Source of the DNA: Nothophaeocryptopus gaeumannii
Taxonomy: Eukaryota > Ascomycota > Dothideomycetes > Mycosphaerellales > Mycosphaerellaceae
Direction of reading: 5' to 3'
NCBI GenBank assembly: GCA_031771865.1
Contig: JASISA010000001.1
Location: forward strand, 1,426,001-1,490,000
DNA: 64,000 nt
This document shows positions 11,716 through 22,901 of this stretch, in pieces (positions within the stretch are counted from its first letter, which is position 1; the number at the start of each line of letters is the position of its first letter). Both the position numbers and the translations under genes were made by a program. The notes under the pieces were generated by a model. That model did no database searches and was not told the DNA's origin. It was given only the letters and a program-made list of their open reading frames with translations.

Positions 11716-12391
11716 ATGACGCACATCGATCTCTATCTCATTCATTCTCCCGTGTCCTTGAAGTACATCTCGCCCGACGAACTCAGATACCCTGGCTGGT
11801 GGATGGACGCAGACCACAAGGACATCCAGCTCGCCAAAGTTCCGATCCAAGAAGCATGGCAAGCTCTCGAGGAGATTGTCAACGCTGGAATCGCGAAGAG
11901 CGTCGGAATCAGCAACGCTCAAGCGCAACTCCTCTACGATAGTTCTTCATACGCAAAGCACCCCGATTCAAGCTTGCAGATCGAGCATCACCCTTACCTC
12001 GTGCAGCCCGAGTTGACCGAGCTGGCGAAGGAGCTTGGCATCATCGTCACGGCATACTCTTCTTTCGGACCACAAACTTTCCGGAAACTTCCGGCTGCGT
12101 TCCGCGAGCGAGCCAAAGATATCCCTCTGCTATTTGACGCGGGCGTAGTCAAGGAGGCTGCCCAGCGCACATGAAAGACATCGGCGCCAGTGTTGCTTCG
12201 ATAGGCAACGCAGCATGGTATTGCTGTCATTCCGAAATCGAACAATGTCAATCGGCTAAAGCAAAAAAATGGAAGTCTTCGCTTTTGATCTGACGGAGGA
12301 CGAAATCAAGGCGATCCGTGCACTGGATAAGGGACTGAGGTTCAACGATCCTGGATTCTATCTGCACAAACCACCGCGAATCTTCGCATAA
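11716..12391 (+). pseudogene. Truncated, broken aldo/keto reductase (xylose-reductase type)
   Basis: The frame starting at 11716 reads as the middle of an AKR of the xylose-reductase group: IDLYLIHSPVSLKYI, then VPIQEAWQALEEIV, SVGISN, LQIEHHPYL and TAYSSFGPQ. It is then cut by TGA at 12172-12174 and by TAG at 12202-12204, where LLRW-ATQ is expected. After IAVIPKSNN the frame shifts by one base at a run of seven A (12263-12269). The C-terminus (DLTEDEIKAIRALDKGLRFND) continues in the new frame to TAA at 12391. The N-terminal third with the catalytic Asp, Tyr and Lys is absent. It begins 79 bp after the FAF1-like stop. The lesions make a functional enzyme very unlikely. Confidence 0.9.
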
Positions 12392-12665
12392 ACACCAGTA
12401 CACGAATCTATCGAGCCTATCAGAAATAGTACTGCAGGACGCCGACCAGCAAATGTTCGAGGGACATCGAGAGATCTCGTTGTCGCTTCTCATCAGCTTC
12501 GATTCGCGTTCGACAGCGTGAATCCGCCTTGCTAAGCGTAGCTGCTATGCGGCCTCGAGAACGCAGAGGTCTCAAGACTCTCGGACTTCGGACAAAAGTC
12601 TATGCTTTTAGGATGGCATTTAGCATGTTGAAAGGAACTTGGCATTGACGAGAAGCGACCATCAA

Positions 12666-12672
12666 TGACTCA
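12666..12672 (+). promoter_or_regulatory. TGACTCA (Gcn4/CpcA- or AP-1-type) site
   Basis: A perfect 7-bp TGACTCA lies 279 bp upstream of the quinate-permease-like ATG in the 560-bp gap after the AKR remnant. Such sites bind bZIP factors. A single match can be chance, and its role is only inferred. Confidence 0.3.
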
Positions 12673-12950
12673 ATGAGCTTTGTCGACCGCCTTTGGTTAC
12701 TGTGGATTAGAGAAGCACGATAGTGTGTATATCTGCAGGATATCGTTGCATCAAGTTTGGGTATCTGCGCCAAGCCTCAATCGTTGGTAAGTTCAGATAT
12801 GTCAGCTCCAGCTGCTCACGACCAAAGCAAAGGTAATGGACCCACCTCACCCAGAGTTCACCTCCTTTTAGCGCATCATAGAATATCAAGAGCTATACCG
12901 AGGAATTCCCAACATGCTCGGGGTGCACAGCCTCGTCATCCGTTGCCAGA

Positions 12951-14631
12951 ATGGACGCCCTCCGGAAACGGTTCGCAATCCAGGAAGACCCGAACCGACC
13001 TGTACCCAAGGAGGTTCATGGATGGAGGATATACGCTTCGGCAGCTTCTGCTGCGACAGCTGCCGCCATGTTGGGCTACGAGACCGCATTCATCGGAGGC
13101 GCAATAGCGCTACCGAGCTTCCAAGAAGAGTTTGGACTGGATGAACACGGCAAGCAAACGAAGTTGATCGCCACCATTGTCTCGATCCTCATCGGCGGAG
13201 CCTTTGCTGGAAGCATACTTGCATACTTCCTCACGGAGAGGTTCGGGCGCAAATTCGCCTTCATGTGCGCTGGCGTGCTCACGATCATCGGCGGTATCTT
13301 ACCTGTGGTCTCTGATGGAGATCGTGCGATGCTGTACGCTGGACGTATCATTACTGGCCTGGGAATCGGCTTCGCAACAATGGTGGTGCCGGTCTATATC
13401 GCAGAAGCAGCACCATCGCTCATCCGAGGCAGGCTCGTTGGTATCGCGGACATCAGCGCTATGATGGCGCAGACCGTGGGGTTCTGGATCAACTATGGCG
13501 TCAGAGTGAATATCGGGCCAACAAGAAAGCAGTGGCAGATCCCTTTTGCGATTCAAATGGTTCCGGCTGGCTTGCTGCTTATCAGCCTACTCTTTATGAG
13601 AGAGTCCCCACGGTGGTCTGTGAAAAAGGGGCGAGAAGCTAAGGCTCTCAGAGATCTTGCTTGGATGCGTCACCTGCCCGAGGACCATGAATACGTGAAA
13701 TGGGAGATGATGGAGATTAAGTCACAGGCCTGCAACTACGGATCTGGGCTTCAGGGAGCGAAAGCTATGTGGAGGGAACTGACAGCCCATGGCATGCGCA
13801 GGCGAGTGATCATGGCTGCGAGCACAAAGTTCATGCATACGCTTACCGGGTACGTTCCTACTTTCTGCATATATCAAATATCACGGCTAACAAGCTGATA
13901 GGATCACGGCTTTGACCACCTACAGTCCGCTCATCTTCCGCAATCTCGGCTGGAGAGGCTCGACTGATGACCTCTTCTTCACCGGCCTATTCGGCGTTGT
14001 CAAGGTCCTCAGTACTCTTGTCTTCGTTCTCTTCCTCATCGACACCTGGGGAAGACGCAAGACACTTCTAACCGGGAGCGCCATTATCGTGTTCTGCCAC
14101 CTATACATTGGAACATACTGCAAACTTAGTGGATCCTTCGAACATCCGGCGGCAAGAGATGCGGGAGCCTACTCAGCACTGGTCATGATCTTCCTCTTCA
14201 CCGGCTCCTTCGCTTTCAGCTGGAACGTCTTCCCATACGTCTTCTCTTCCGAGATTTTCCCGACCAGGCTGAGGGCTTTTGCAGTAACAATCGTCAACTT
14301 CGTGCAGTGGATAATGCACTTTGCGATCATGTACACTATACCCTACATGCTGCGGGACCTGAAGTATGGAATGTTCTTCTTCTTTGGATCCTCGACACTT
14401 ATCTCGACGATTGTGGTATTCTGCCTATTCCCGGAGACGAAGTCTTTCCCGCTAGAGAAGATGCATCTTATCTTCAACGGCAGTCACTGGGCGAGAACGG
14501 CTAGGAAGAATGGCGAGAGACTTCTGGCGGATGAGCTAGCTGCTGAAAAGGCCAGAGTCGATTCTGGAGAAGTGGGGCAGATTGGCATTGAGATCATACA
14601 GAAGGGCGAGGAGCGACAGAGCCGCAATTGA
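12951..14631 (+). CDS. Quinate-permease-like MFS transporter
   Basis: Two exons (12951-13849, 13902-14631) with a 52-bp intron (GTACGT...GATAG) make 542 residues. The N-terminus resembles QutD/Qa-Y permeases, with GYETAFIGGAIALPSF in TM1. Sugar-porter signatures follow: ERFGRKFAF after TM2, GRIITGLGIGFATMVVPVYIAE in TM4, RESPRWSVKKGR after TM6, DTWGRRKTLL after TM8 and FPETKSFPLEKM after TM12. Import of quinate or a related hydroxy-acid or sugar at the plasma membrane is inferred from this. No other quinate-pathway gene is present in the window, so the substrate is uncertain. Confidence 0.88.
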
Positions 14632-16470
14632 TGCAGAGTGGAAGTACGATTGAAGCTTGCTTGGGGCAAACTTTTTCTGCTAGTTGATCCAACAGCAAAG
14701 ATATAGGCATCGTCGACTGATATTGATGCCTCAGGTTCTGCCAAGGCTTGTTGGCATAGCGGATTCGCGTCCAGATCTGAGCAATTTTCTACTGCATGCC
14801 ATCATCACCAATCGAACTTCAAGGTCCGTTCCACACTCTCTGCCAACGGAGCAAGATGCATCTCAGAGGCTCTTACATTGCTTGAGACGCCGCCAGAGGC
14901 AGATCCGCTACACTGAAGAGCGGTCGCAGCGCGTTACTATTCACATGTCTGAACGCGTCTTCTAGGACTGAATCAGCTGCCACTCCACCAGCCTCTGGAT
15001 CGGCCATACTCAGACTTGGGCCGCCCGAGTGACAAAATCACCAGTCTATTCGGAGATGCTTAAGAGCGGTCACAATGGAGTCAAGCTCTTTCCGCTGGAC
15101 TTTAAGAACAATCTCGAGGTTCATGGGGAGACTCTTTGAGCACGAGAAGCGCACAAATGCATATTTGCTCCCCAAATCACGACAGTCTCTTCCGGGATGG
15201 GGGTCGGTTTCTTCACGAGGTCGGAAAGGTAAAGAAACATGCTCAAGACCGCAAGCCGTGAGGAAAGGGTGCCCTGGATCCCTCAGCTGTCTTTCCGTGA
15301 AGATCCGGACTTCGAGAAACAAGCTCTATACAAGCAACCGATGACATTGGCTTAAGTACTATACCAACATTGCTTGGCTGTGGTGTCGCTGCGATGCAAC
15401 TGTACAGATCGATCCTTGAAGTGGCTGTGTCTGATAGGTAAACCGCCTGCTCTTTCTAAAACTTTGACATACTCCGCCATCATGCCCGAAGACTGTCACG
15501 CACATCAAGAGATTACAAGCTTGATCAGTAGGAACAGCGCAGCATGAGCCTGCAGATTCGACCTGCAGGCTCGGCGGTCTACATTGCTTCCCGAAATAGA
15601 GCACGGAAGTGACGAAGTCAGCCCATACGTGCACACGTGGGCAGCGTTTGGACGTTGTCGTTCAGGTCAACACCTAGAATGTGCACATTGGCCTTTTACT
15701 CTCTGGCAAACGATCGAAAGGAATGCTATGGGAATTATAGCAACAGCGTCTATCACCATCATACAACGGATCACGTTCGCTGCCTTCGACTCGACCTCAC
15801 GGCACGAGAGACGTACTATACGCCTGTATGCAGCTGGCTTCGGATGATATAGATCTCTGTGATGGAACTCGAGCCAGCGGTCGCCCCGCACATCCAGGTG
15901 GCGAAGCTTGGGCCTGCAGTTCAGAGTTTGAGATCATCGTTCAGTTCAGCATGGGACAGGCGTGTCGACACGATTGGAACCCCTGCTTTCGCACGATACA
16001 AACTGTTACATCACGGCATCTTGAAGAGCATCTTCACATCACTGTGACACGTCTGATCCTTTGTGAGCTCAGTGATAGGCGGACCGTCTCTGGATCGGGA
16101 GGAGACACCACCATGAGGGCAGTTGTACTGCCCTGGTTACCAAATGCCGAAGTATTGGAGACCACACAGGCGTGGCCTCAGTGCGTGGTTGGCATGTCTG
16201 TCTTGGTGGCACAAATCTGACTTGCATAGAGAGTCTGAGCATATCTCATCAGACCCTAAGCTGTCGACTACGTCTTCTTCAGGGAGACAGTAATAGCGAA
16301 CCGAGGCCGAGCTGTCGACGAGCATGAGAGCTGGCTCGCATAAATATACAAAAGACGAGCGCGCCTTTCCTGTCCAGCTCCTTCTTCATCACAAGCGCAG
16401 GCTCTCTTCAGCGAAGTACATCGAAAAGGTCTTGAGCTCCTACAGGCTTCCATAGCAGCAGTTGCCCAGG
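14632..16470. other. Gene-poor stretch with a possible coding remnant
   Basis: No complete gene is supportable in 1.8 kb. On the minus strand 15322-15038 reads as a protein-like 95-codon frame (VRIFTERQLRDPGHPFL early, KHLRIDW at the end) but has no ATG start and follows a stop. It may be the last exon of an unknown protein or a remnant. The remaining frames show no domains. Confidence 0.35.
16341..16350 (+). promoter_or_regulatory. TATA-like element of the secreted cysteine-rich gene
   Basis: TAAATATACA lies about 125 bp upstream of the ATG at 16471, in an otherwise GC-balanced region. It is a plausible core promoter for the small secreted protein gene; spacing and sequence are the only evidence. 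Confidence 0.35.
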
Positions 16471-17284
16471 ATGTATACCACACGAATTGTCTTGTCTGTC
16501 ATTGGACTCCTAGTTCCGATGATTGTGTCCAAGCCTACTGGTCTTGTAAGACCTCCACCCCAAGTTGGAAACCAGGCTGACAATGCCAGAATCCGGAGAT
16601 TGTGGTTCGCGACGCCGCCAACGAAGAAGAAGAGGCCAATCCAAACCTGGAAGCAAAGGGCGTCTTTGATAATGGTGTTGACCTCGCAAAATACCCATCA
16701 TACTGGCCTTGCCCTCTTAGCGAACCGTACTGCAGATGGGACCCGTCCCCTTACGATCCATGTCCTGGATGGTATTGCAGTCCAAGCTATCCAAATTGTT
16801 GCTTTCCACTTCCGGCGCCTGTTCCAGTGTGCCCGGACTGGTATAATTGTCCATACTACAGTGAGTGCGAACCTGCCGAGAATCTGCGGTATATCTGCTG
16901 ACTATGACGGTCATGATCAGACCCTGGCTGTTGTCGCTATAATCCAGAGCCTGTTCCAAACCCATATCCCAAGCCTACTTGCTTCGGTGTGGCAAATTGC
17001 AACAACGACAGTAAGTCATGCTGCCTGATCGATAGTAAAGTCAAGGCCTCTGACCAAGCACGAACACAGATTGTAAGGGCAACAATTACCAGCCATTCGC
17101 TCCGGCTGGGACCTGTACAACGCCTCAATACTACGGATGCACTTGTACACAGTGTGGCTCGGGAACCGATGTCACCAAAGTGGGCAGTTGTGATGCCAAC
17201 AATGGCTGCAGTGGCGTACCGAGCGGGTTCGGAGGCGGCGTATGCACAGGAGGGCGCTATGCAGGATGTCCTTGTAACCTCTGA
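16471..17284 (+). CDS. Small secreted cysteine-rich protein, effector candidate
   Basis: Four exons (16471-16545, 16590-16860, 16921-17010, 17070-17284) splice cleanly to 216 residues. The introns are 44, 60 and 59 bp with GTAAGA, GTGAGT and GTAAGT donors. The first 20 or so residues form a signal peptide (Arg, then IVLSVIGLLVPMIV, then SKP). A short acidic pro-like stretch (NEEEEAN) follows. The rest has about 22 cysteines in two blocks. A Pro/Tyr/Trp-rich block (residues 60-120) has CPGWYC, CCFPLP and CPDWYNC. A Gly/Asn/Thr-rich block to the C-terminus has CTTPQYYGCTCTQCG and ends GGVCTGGRYAGCPCNL. No transmembrane segment or GPI site is seen. Secretion is well supported; a role with a host or as a wall protein is inference. 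Confidence 0.85.
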
Positions 17285-18145
17285 TGATAGTCTGTGTTCT
17301 CTTTATGCTTCTAAAGGTGCAAGGTCGCTGGCGTCAGGAGTGGTGGTGATTTGCATGTGAAGTGGAAAAAGTGGGTCCGCACGGGCGATCCCCTCCGTGA
17401 TTTTGCGTCAAGTTCTCGTTTAGCTAAGCTGCTACGCACGGTCGAATCGATCCTGAAATAAACAGCTGAATGTGAGCGGAGATATGATAGCCTTTTCTGT
17501 ACTTGCGCTCACAGTAGACGACACCCAAAGAGCATCTCGTGCTGAATGAGCGGCACCGGGCGGATGAAGTCGCAGAGAGCATCATTTGCTGCAGTCGCAC
17601 TACCTGAGAGCTTCTTTGAACACGGATTTGACTGTGCATCCTGGCCGTTGGGTCTGCTGACTCTGCTCGCGCCTTTGCTCCTCTGGCCGGATCTGTTTGG
17701 TAGATTGAAGATGAGCACATGCCTTGCTGCTCACGCCGTCCAGGATCCCGGCGTAGCCACGCGCAAAATTCCAGAGGCTTCGTCCCGATAGATTGGAGGC
17801 TTCTCTCGCCACTGCTCCTGAAAATAGATACCCTGGTGAAGACAGCTAGGTACCGATCGCTCGCATGTACATACCTGTGCTGCTGGGGTTCGTATACTTG
17901 GCTGACTCTTCAGCTCTGCTATTCGATGAATAATTGCCGACGTCACGTACACAGTTTGCGATAGCGGTTTATAAGCACCTAATAGGCATCTCCTGCGAAC
18001 TATGATGACAATCTTGATCAACTGACCGTTCTAAAAGAGGAAATTGCACAAAGAAACTCGCATGGGAAGAGGCTGTAAGTATAGTCAATTCCAATCCGCT
18101 AGAACGCTCAAACTCGGTCTATGCTCGCTATGCCCTATTTTGGCA
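17285..18145. other. Intergenic, nothing recognised
   Basis: About 860 bp between two convergent genes. It contains only short frames with no domain or repeat. It should hold both 3' UTRs. Confidence 0.5.
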
Positions 18146-19876
18146 TCAAGTCTGTACCTTCTCCTCGTCTGGTTGTTGGTCTTCTTGACGCGGCTTCTTT
18201 CTGTCGTCCGTATAGCTCTTGATCAAAAACAAAACTGCAAGGCCAACGCCTAATCCTGCCAATCCAATGCCCATGTATAGTGCACTTCTGTAGCCGTGCA
18301 ATGTATCGTTCCAGGTCAACCCGCCGTTGTTTACGTGAACTTCGACAGTGCCTGCGAAGCCGAGTCCGAGAGATATGCTGTAGTTTACCTGTAGCAGTTA
18401 CTGGTCAGTTCCCCGGTAACTCAACCAATGGATGAGAGTAATACTCACGATTGTGTTCACTAAGCTCGCCGCAACACCCTGGTGTTCCTTGTCCACAGAG
18501 TCCGAAATGACGAGTGTCGCGGATGGAAAGCTCATATCCATTCCAAAGGGCGCAATGAGCGTGCAAACGAAGATCTGCGCCCAGTAGACCTGGTATGGAT
18601 CCACAGTCGCGATGAGGATCGTTCCGGTCAAGAAAGCACACATGGCAATGATCATTACCCAGGCGGGACGGAGCTTGTGCAGCAAAAGTCCCGTAATGAC
18701 AGCAGCGACGGCCCCGGAGATCGTCAGTGGGCTAAGATAGGCAGAGGCGAGAAGTGGTGAGGCGCCTCGCAGGACCTCGAGAATTTGCCAGAGATAGAAA
18801 ACCCAGACGCCAAAGTTGGCCCATCCGCAGGCTACACAGGCCAAGACGAAAGCGTTCGAGGTTGTGAGAACATCCATCGGCAGGAGAGGATTCTTTGCAA
18901 TCTTGATCTCGATCCAGAAGAATGTCGGCATGAGCAAGACTCCAAGAACAAGCGTCACGATGCACTGCGGCGAATTCCATCCATCAATGGGAGCCTGGTT
19001 CCACGCAAAGTTGAACAAGATCAATGCTAAGATACCGACAAAGGCGCCAAGCAGATCCAACTCCCATACTGCGCCCCAGAATTTCTTGCCTCCGAGGCCC
19101 GGTTTATGAGTCTGAGGGTCTGGAATGAGGACTGCCGCAACACCTGCGATGGCAACGAGAACAATCGCAAAGGACCAGAACGTCCAGGGCCACCAGGCCA
19201 AAGCGAAGATACCACCGAAGACAGATCCTACGATGGATCCGCCTGGAGCGCAGGCACCGAAGACGGCGAACGCCATGTTCTTCCTCTGTCCAGTCTGATA
19301 CAGACCACCCAGCAGCGCGAGGCCGTTTGGAAGGCATATCGCAGGACCCATTCCTTGGAAGACTCGTGCGAAAATGAATAGCACATAGTTAGAGTAGACT
19401 GCAAGTCCAGCGATCATACTCCATAGGGCATACCAGCAGTATCCGATGACTAGCATCTTCTTCCATCCAAACAAATCGCCAAGCCGCCCGGTGAAGAGAA
19501 TGAAAGTGCCGACTGTCAACGAGTAGCCGGCTATCAGCCAAGAAAGGATGCCCGGATCAGTGATGCCATAGTGGTCGCCGATAATGTGCAAGGTCGATAG
19601 TGTCTGACCTAGCCCAACCTGAGTTGTGAACTGGGCAAGCACGATCAGGCCAACGACTAGAATCTCCCTCGGCAACGATACTTGGTGCTCGAGCGATTTC
19701 GTGTGCGTCAGGGCGGCTCTTTGGGCCTCCCGCTCATGCTCGTCCAGTTGAGGCTGCGGAGAAGGGGCTCTAGGAGGAGTCTCGATCTCTTCTTTTGACC
19801 TGGCATGCGTGTCGTCGGCTTCTGAGTCTGATGTTGGAAGTCGGGAAAGTTCGTCCTTTGACTTCTCGGGATCCAT
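18146..19876 (-). CDS. DHA2-type (14-TM) MFS drug/H+ antiporter
   Basis: Two exons (19876-18449, 18388-18146) separated by a 60-bp intron (GTGAGT...CTACAG) give 556 residues. A hydrophilic acidic N-terminus of about 65 residues precedes the membrane domain. Motifs fit the DHA2 antiporters: GQTLSTLHIIGDHYGI in TM1, SWLIAGYSLTVGTFILFTGRLGDLFGWKK spanning TM2 and motif A, ARVFQGMGPAICLPNGLALLG in TM4, and GACAPGGSIVGSVFGG (motif C-like) in TM5. The final exon supplies TM14 and a charged tail. It probably exports small toxic molecules or metabolites. An upstream GTG extends the frame to 19909, but the first ATG is at 19876. Confidence 0.9.
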
Positions 19877-20981
19877 TGCTGACGCTTCGAGGTCGAACAG
19901 CGGTGGCACTGGAATGCTTCTTCAATGTCCCGTGTGTCTCCTAATAACAGTCGATGTCTTCTTCCGTCAGTACGTCTGTTTGTCGTAAGTGGCAAGGATG
20001 TCGACCGTGTCGGAATTTTCAGATTGGGCGGTGGTGGTGGTGGTGGTGAGACTCGCTCTTCACCGAACGGGAACAGAGATGGTTAGAACTATATGCCAGG
20101 CTATCGAAGCACCCTGTCGTCTAATGCTTACCGAATCTTCGGCAGGCAAACGCGATTCTTTTCTCGAAAGTAGTCGCGATTGCTGATGAAGTCGGATCCA
20201 GGTAGGTTCGCAGAAACACACGACTAATTGCAGGACCCGCAATAGCCCCGAGAGGGATAGTGAACTGCAAGATACCCACAGGATGCCCACCGAACCGGGT
20301 TTCGTAGTTCGTACGATCGTACAACGTCAAGACGTATATCAGATGCAGGGAACAACAACGAAGTAGGATTCATTCGATTGCGAGGAAAAGGCCACCTACG
20401 ACTTGCATGACATCAAACACCGAGGCACCGTTGAGCCGTCAATACGTAGGAAGATTGGTGATGTCGGGCGGCGACCCGAAACGTGCATTCCGCACGAGAC
20501 TACTCGCTGTCTCTCATCCGAAAATCTCGGTAGTTGTAGTCAGCCATTTGATGTACGAACAGTCATAAAGGGCGTGCATTGTCCGCAGGACTCTGTGAAT
20601 GAGGCAGTCTTTGTGTGGGTTCTGCGGACGAAAGTAGTTCTACCGTTGTAACCGCCCAGCGGAAGGCCTGCGCGATGATGTTGCTGCCAAGAGTCTCGGC
20701 CGTTGAGTGAGTGAGACGGCGAAGACCGATCGGCCGAAAGTAGCCTCTTTTATCATCGCCGAAGAGACCGTACGACACCACTTGGGATTGAACCTGGTAG
20801 TTTTTGGTAGTTGTTACGAAGAATTGAGCATGATTCTACCCATTGAGAAGACAAAAGTCGTTTTCAGAATGGCTTCTGCAGGTCTATTCTAGAACCAGGC
20901 CATATCTCGTAAGAACCTTGGAGTTAGAAGACTTTCACATGTGCCTTGTCTTTCTGCTGAAGACTTGTGACCTGGCCTCTT
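19877..20981. other. Gene-poor stretch with a short unexplained frame
   Basis: About 1.1 kb without a supportable gene. On the minus strand 20330-20121 encodes a 70-residue hydrophobic, protein-like piece (HPVGILQFTIPLGAIAGPAISR) that lacks an ATG. It could be an exon of an unannotated gene or a remnant; no exon partner could be fixed. Confidence 0.35.
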
Positions 20982-21513
20982 CTACTCTTTTCCAGCGACA
21001 GCGATCTCATCCCCTTCGATCCTATCCACACCAGCCTTCGCATAAATCTCCGCAAGGAATGTCCCAGCTCGCGCCCAAAGCATCTCAGGCTCGCCATCTT
21101 CTCCAGTGTCAAGAGTGTCCACCACCTGACGAAGTATAGCCTGATCAAACTCTTCCCACTCATCTTCCCAGTCCCAGCCACGCACGGCGTCCGCGTCACG
21201 AGCGCGGATGTGCGATTCCAGCTGGAACAAATTGGCATAGATGAGGACAATCCTCTTCACGATAGGTCCATCTTGTGGTCTTTCTGCTTCCCTCCAAGCG
21301 GCTTCGGAAGCTGTTGGATCGGCTTCACCGTCTTTGTTTATCGGCTCGATGGGTTCGTCATCAAGCTCGTCGCTGTTCTGATGTGCTCTAACACTGTAGT
21401 CGAATCTTTCCACGGACTCTTTGCTTTCCTGTAGATACTTGGCTCAGCTACAGTTAAATGAATTAGCGAGGATCATTCACCTGGCCACCAAGTTCTCTCG
21501 CCTGCTTCCAGAT
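20982..21513 (-). CDS. Hypothetical acidic protein, 5' end unresolved
   Basis: The minus-strand frame 21428-20982 is strongly coding-like and ends at a TGA. It joins a short upstream exon (21513-21481, IWKQARELGGQ) across a 52-bp intron (GTGAAT...CTACAG), giving GGQESKESVERFDYSVRAH. The upstream exon is itself preceded by a CTTAG acceptor, so at least one more exon with the start codon lies further upstream. I could not fix it. The protein is acidic (DELDDEPIEPINKDGE, WEDEWEEFDQ) and mostly helical in appearance, with no recognised domain. Function unknown. It is divergent from the hypothetical gene at 21969. Confidence 0.55.
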
Positions 21514-21968
21514 CTAAGCGAAATGATTGTTGGGCCCCTTCCTTCCCTAGGTTCAGGTCATGATGTCGGGAGCTTCGTGATTTGCTTGTGATTGGATCAA
21601 GTTTCGTAGGATGCGTCTCTTGTTTAGTCGCTTGACGTTGACTGTGACCTGCTGCTTGAAAGCTGAGAGTTGTTGTCGTCAGTAGAGTGCGGTATCTCGA
21701 CGTTAATACAGCATGACAGCGGACAGAGTTGTTTATGACGGCCGTTGAAAGCTTCGCCACTAATTCGCTTTCAATCCAGACGTGACCACAAGCTTCACGG
21801 CCTCAGTCTTTGCCTGTATCCGCAAGCTTTGTCGAAAGACGGCGCCAAAGTCTTCAGTTCCTTCAACGCATCTCCAGCAAGCATTCAGAGACCGCCGCAA
21901 TAAAGCGGAGAGCAGCAGCATCCTTCACCGCTTGAAAAGTAGAAGCGACACCGCAAACCAGCTTCGCC

Positions 21969-22373
21969 ATGCCAGTCTCAGACGATGCGATCCACGCCAT
22001 CTCAGCAGCAGGAGAATCATCATCACCAGCACCTCCGCCAGCTCCGCTCAAGCCCGCATCCAAGCAATGGCCGCGAGCGATGGAGCGACAGAAACAGCCG
22101 GTCTGGCTAGACTATCGAGCAGTCGGTAACGCCACCGAAAACAACAGGCCATTCTACGATCCGCCATCTGAGAAGGAGATCAAACGTCGTTTAGACGCCT
22201 GCGTGCCATTAGGCCAGGCCACATACTACACAATCCGCGGAGAACAAGGCCGGGTCACTGCTGCTACGATTGCCAGCAGGATAGCGCGCGCCACAAGGGG
22301 TGAGACGCAGGAGGATAGGATCTCGGTGATCGTTCATCTCAGGGAACAGAGCAAGTGCTGTGTTGTCCAGTGA
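21969..22373 (+). CDS. Hypothetical protein, 134 residues
   Basis: This ATG-initiated frame is intronless. It has a Pro/Ala/Ser-rich first 40 residues and then a charged segment with KQPVWLDYRAVGN, FYDPPSEKEIKRRLDACVPLG and ASRIARATRGETQED. No family was recognised. A coding call rests on length, the amino-acid composition of the second half and its position divergent from another hypothetical gene. The overlapping frame at 21782-22129 is Arg/Ser-rich and looks like a shadow. Confidence 0.5.
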   Translation: MPVSDDAIHAISAAGESSSPAPPPAPLKPASKQWPRAMERQKQPVWLDYRAVGNATENNRPFYDPPSEKEIKRRLDACVPLGQATYYTIRGEQGRVTAATIASRIARATRGETQEDRISVIVHLREQSKCCVVQ

Positions 22374-22901
22374 GCACACAGGCACAGCAAGAGGGTAGGG
22401 GCATAAGGAGACGCAGTCGTTGCCTGTTGAGCAGAAGAACGTGAGGTGCCTCCCACACGACCTTCGTCCCGCGATTGCTACAAATGACCGTAGTGCTGAT
22501 CGCCAGGCCAGTGATGGTTCCAGAGCCAGGTATGCAAGAGAACAAAGGCGAGCAATTGCCCTTACTTTCCTCTCCCTATACCCTGGCAAGAGCCAGGCTT
22601 GGCCGCTTTTAACTTGCGCACAGGAAGATATTTAGCCCTGTTGCACCGGAAGTTCAAGTGCCTCTGGCCGGTAAACGGTGCCGTGGTATTGCAACATCCA
22701 CATGTTCTCAAAGGTGTGCAACGCCCGGCAAGGAAGTTGTCCCTGGCATTTCTCTTTCGTTTTCTAGATCGATCGCTCTACGGATTGCCAGCCCTGGATG
22801 CGTTGGCTGTCCTTCACCAGCCTTTGTCTGCCATTTCTAGGTCCACATCCTGAAGGTGGGAAGATTACAATGAGTCCAGCGAGGAGCAAACAGCAAGCAG
22901 A

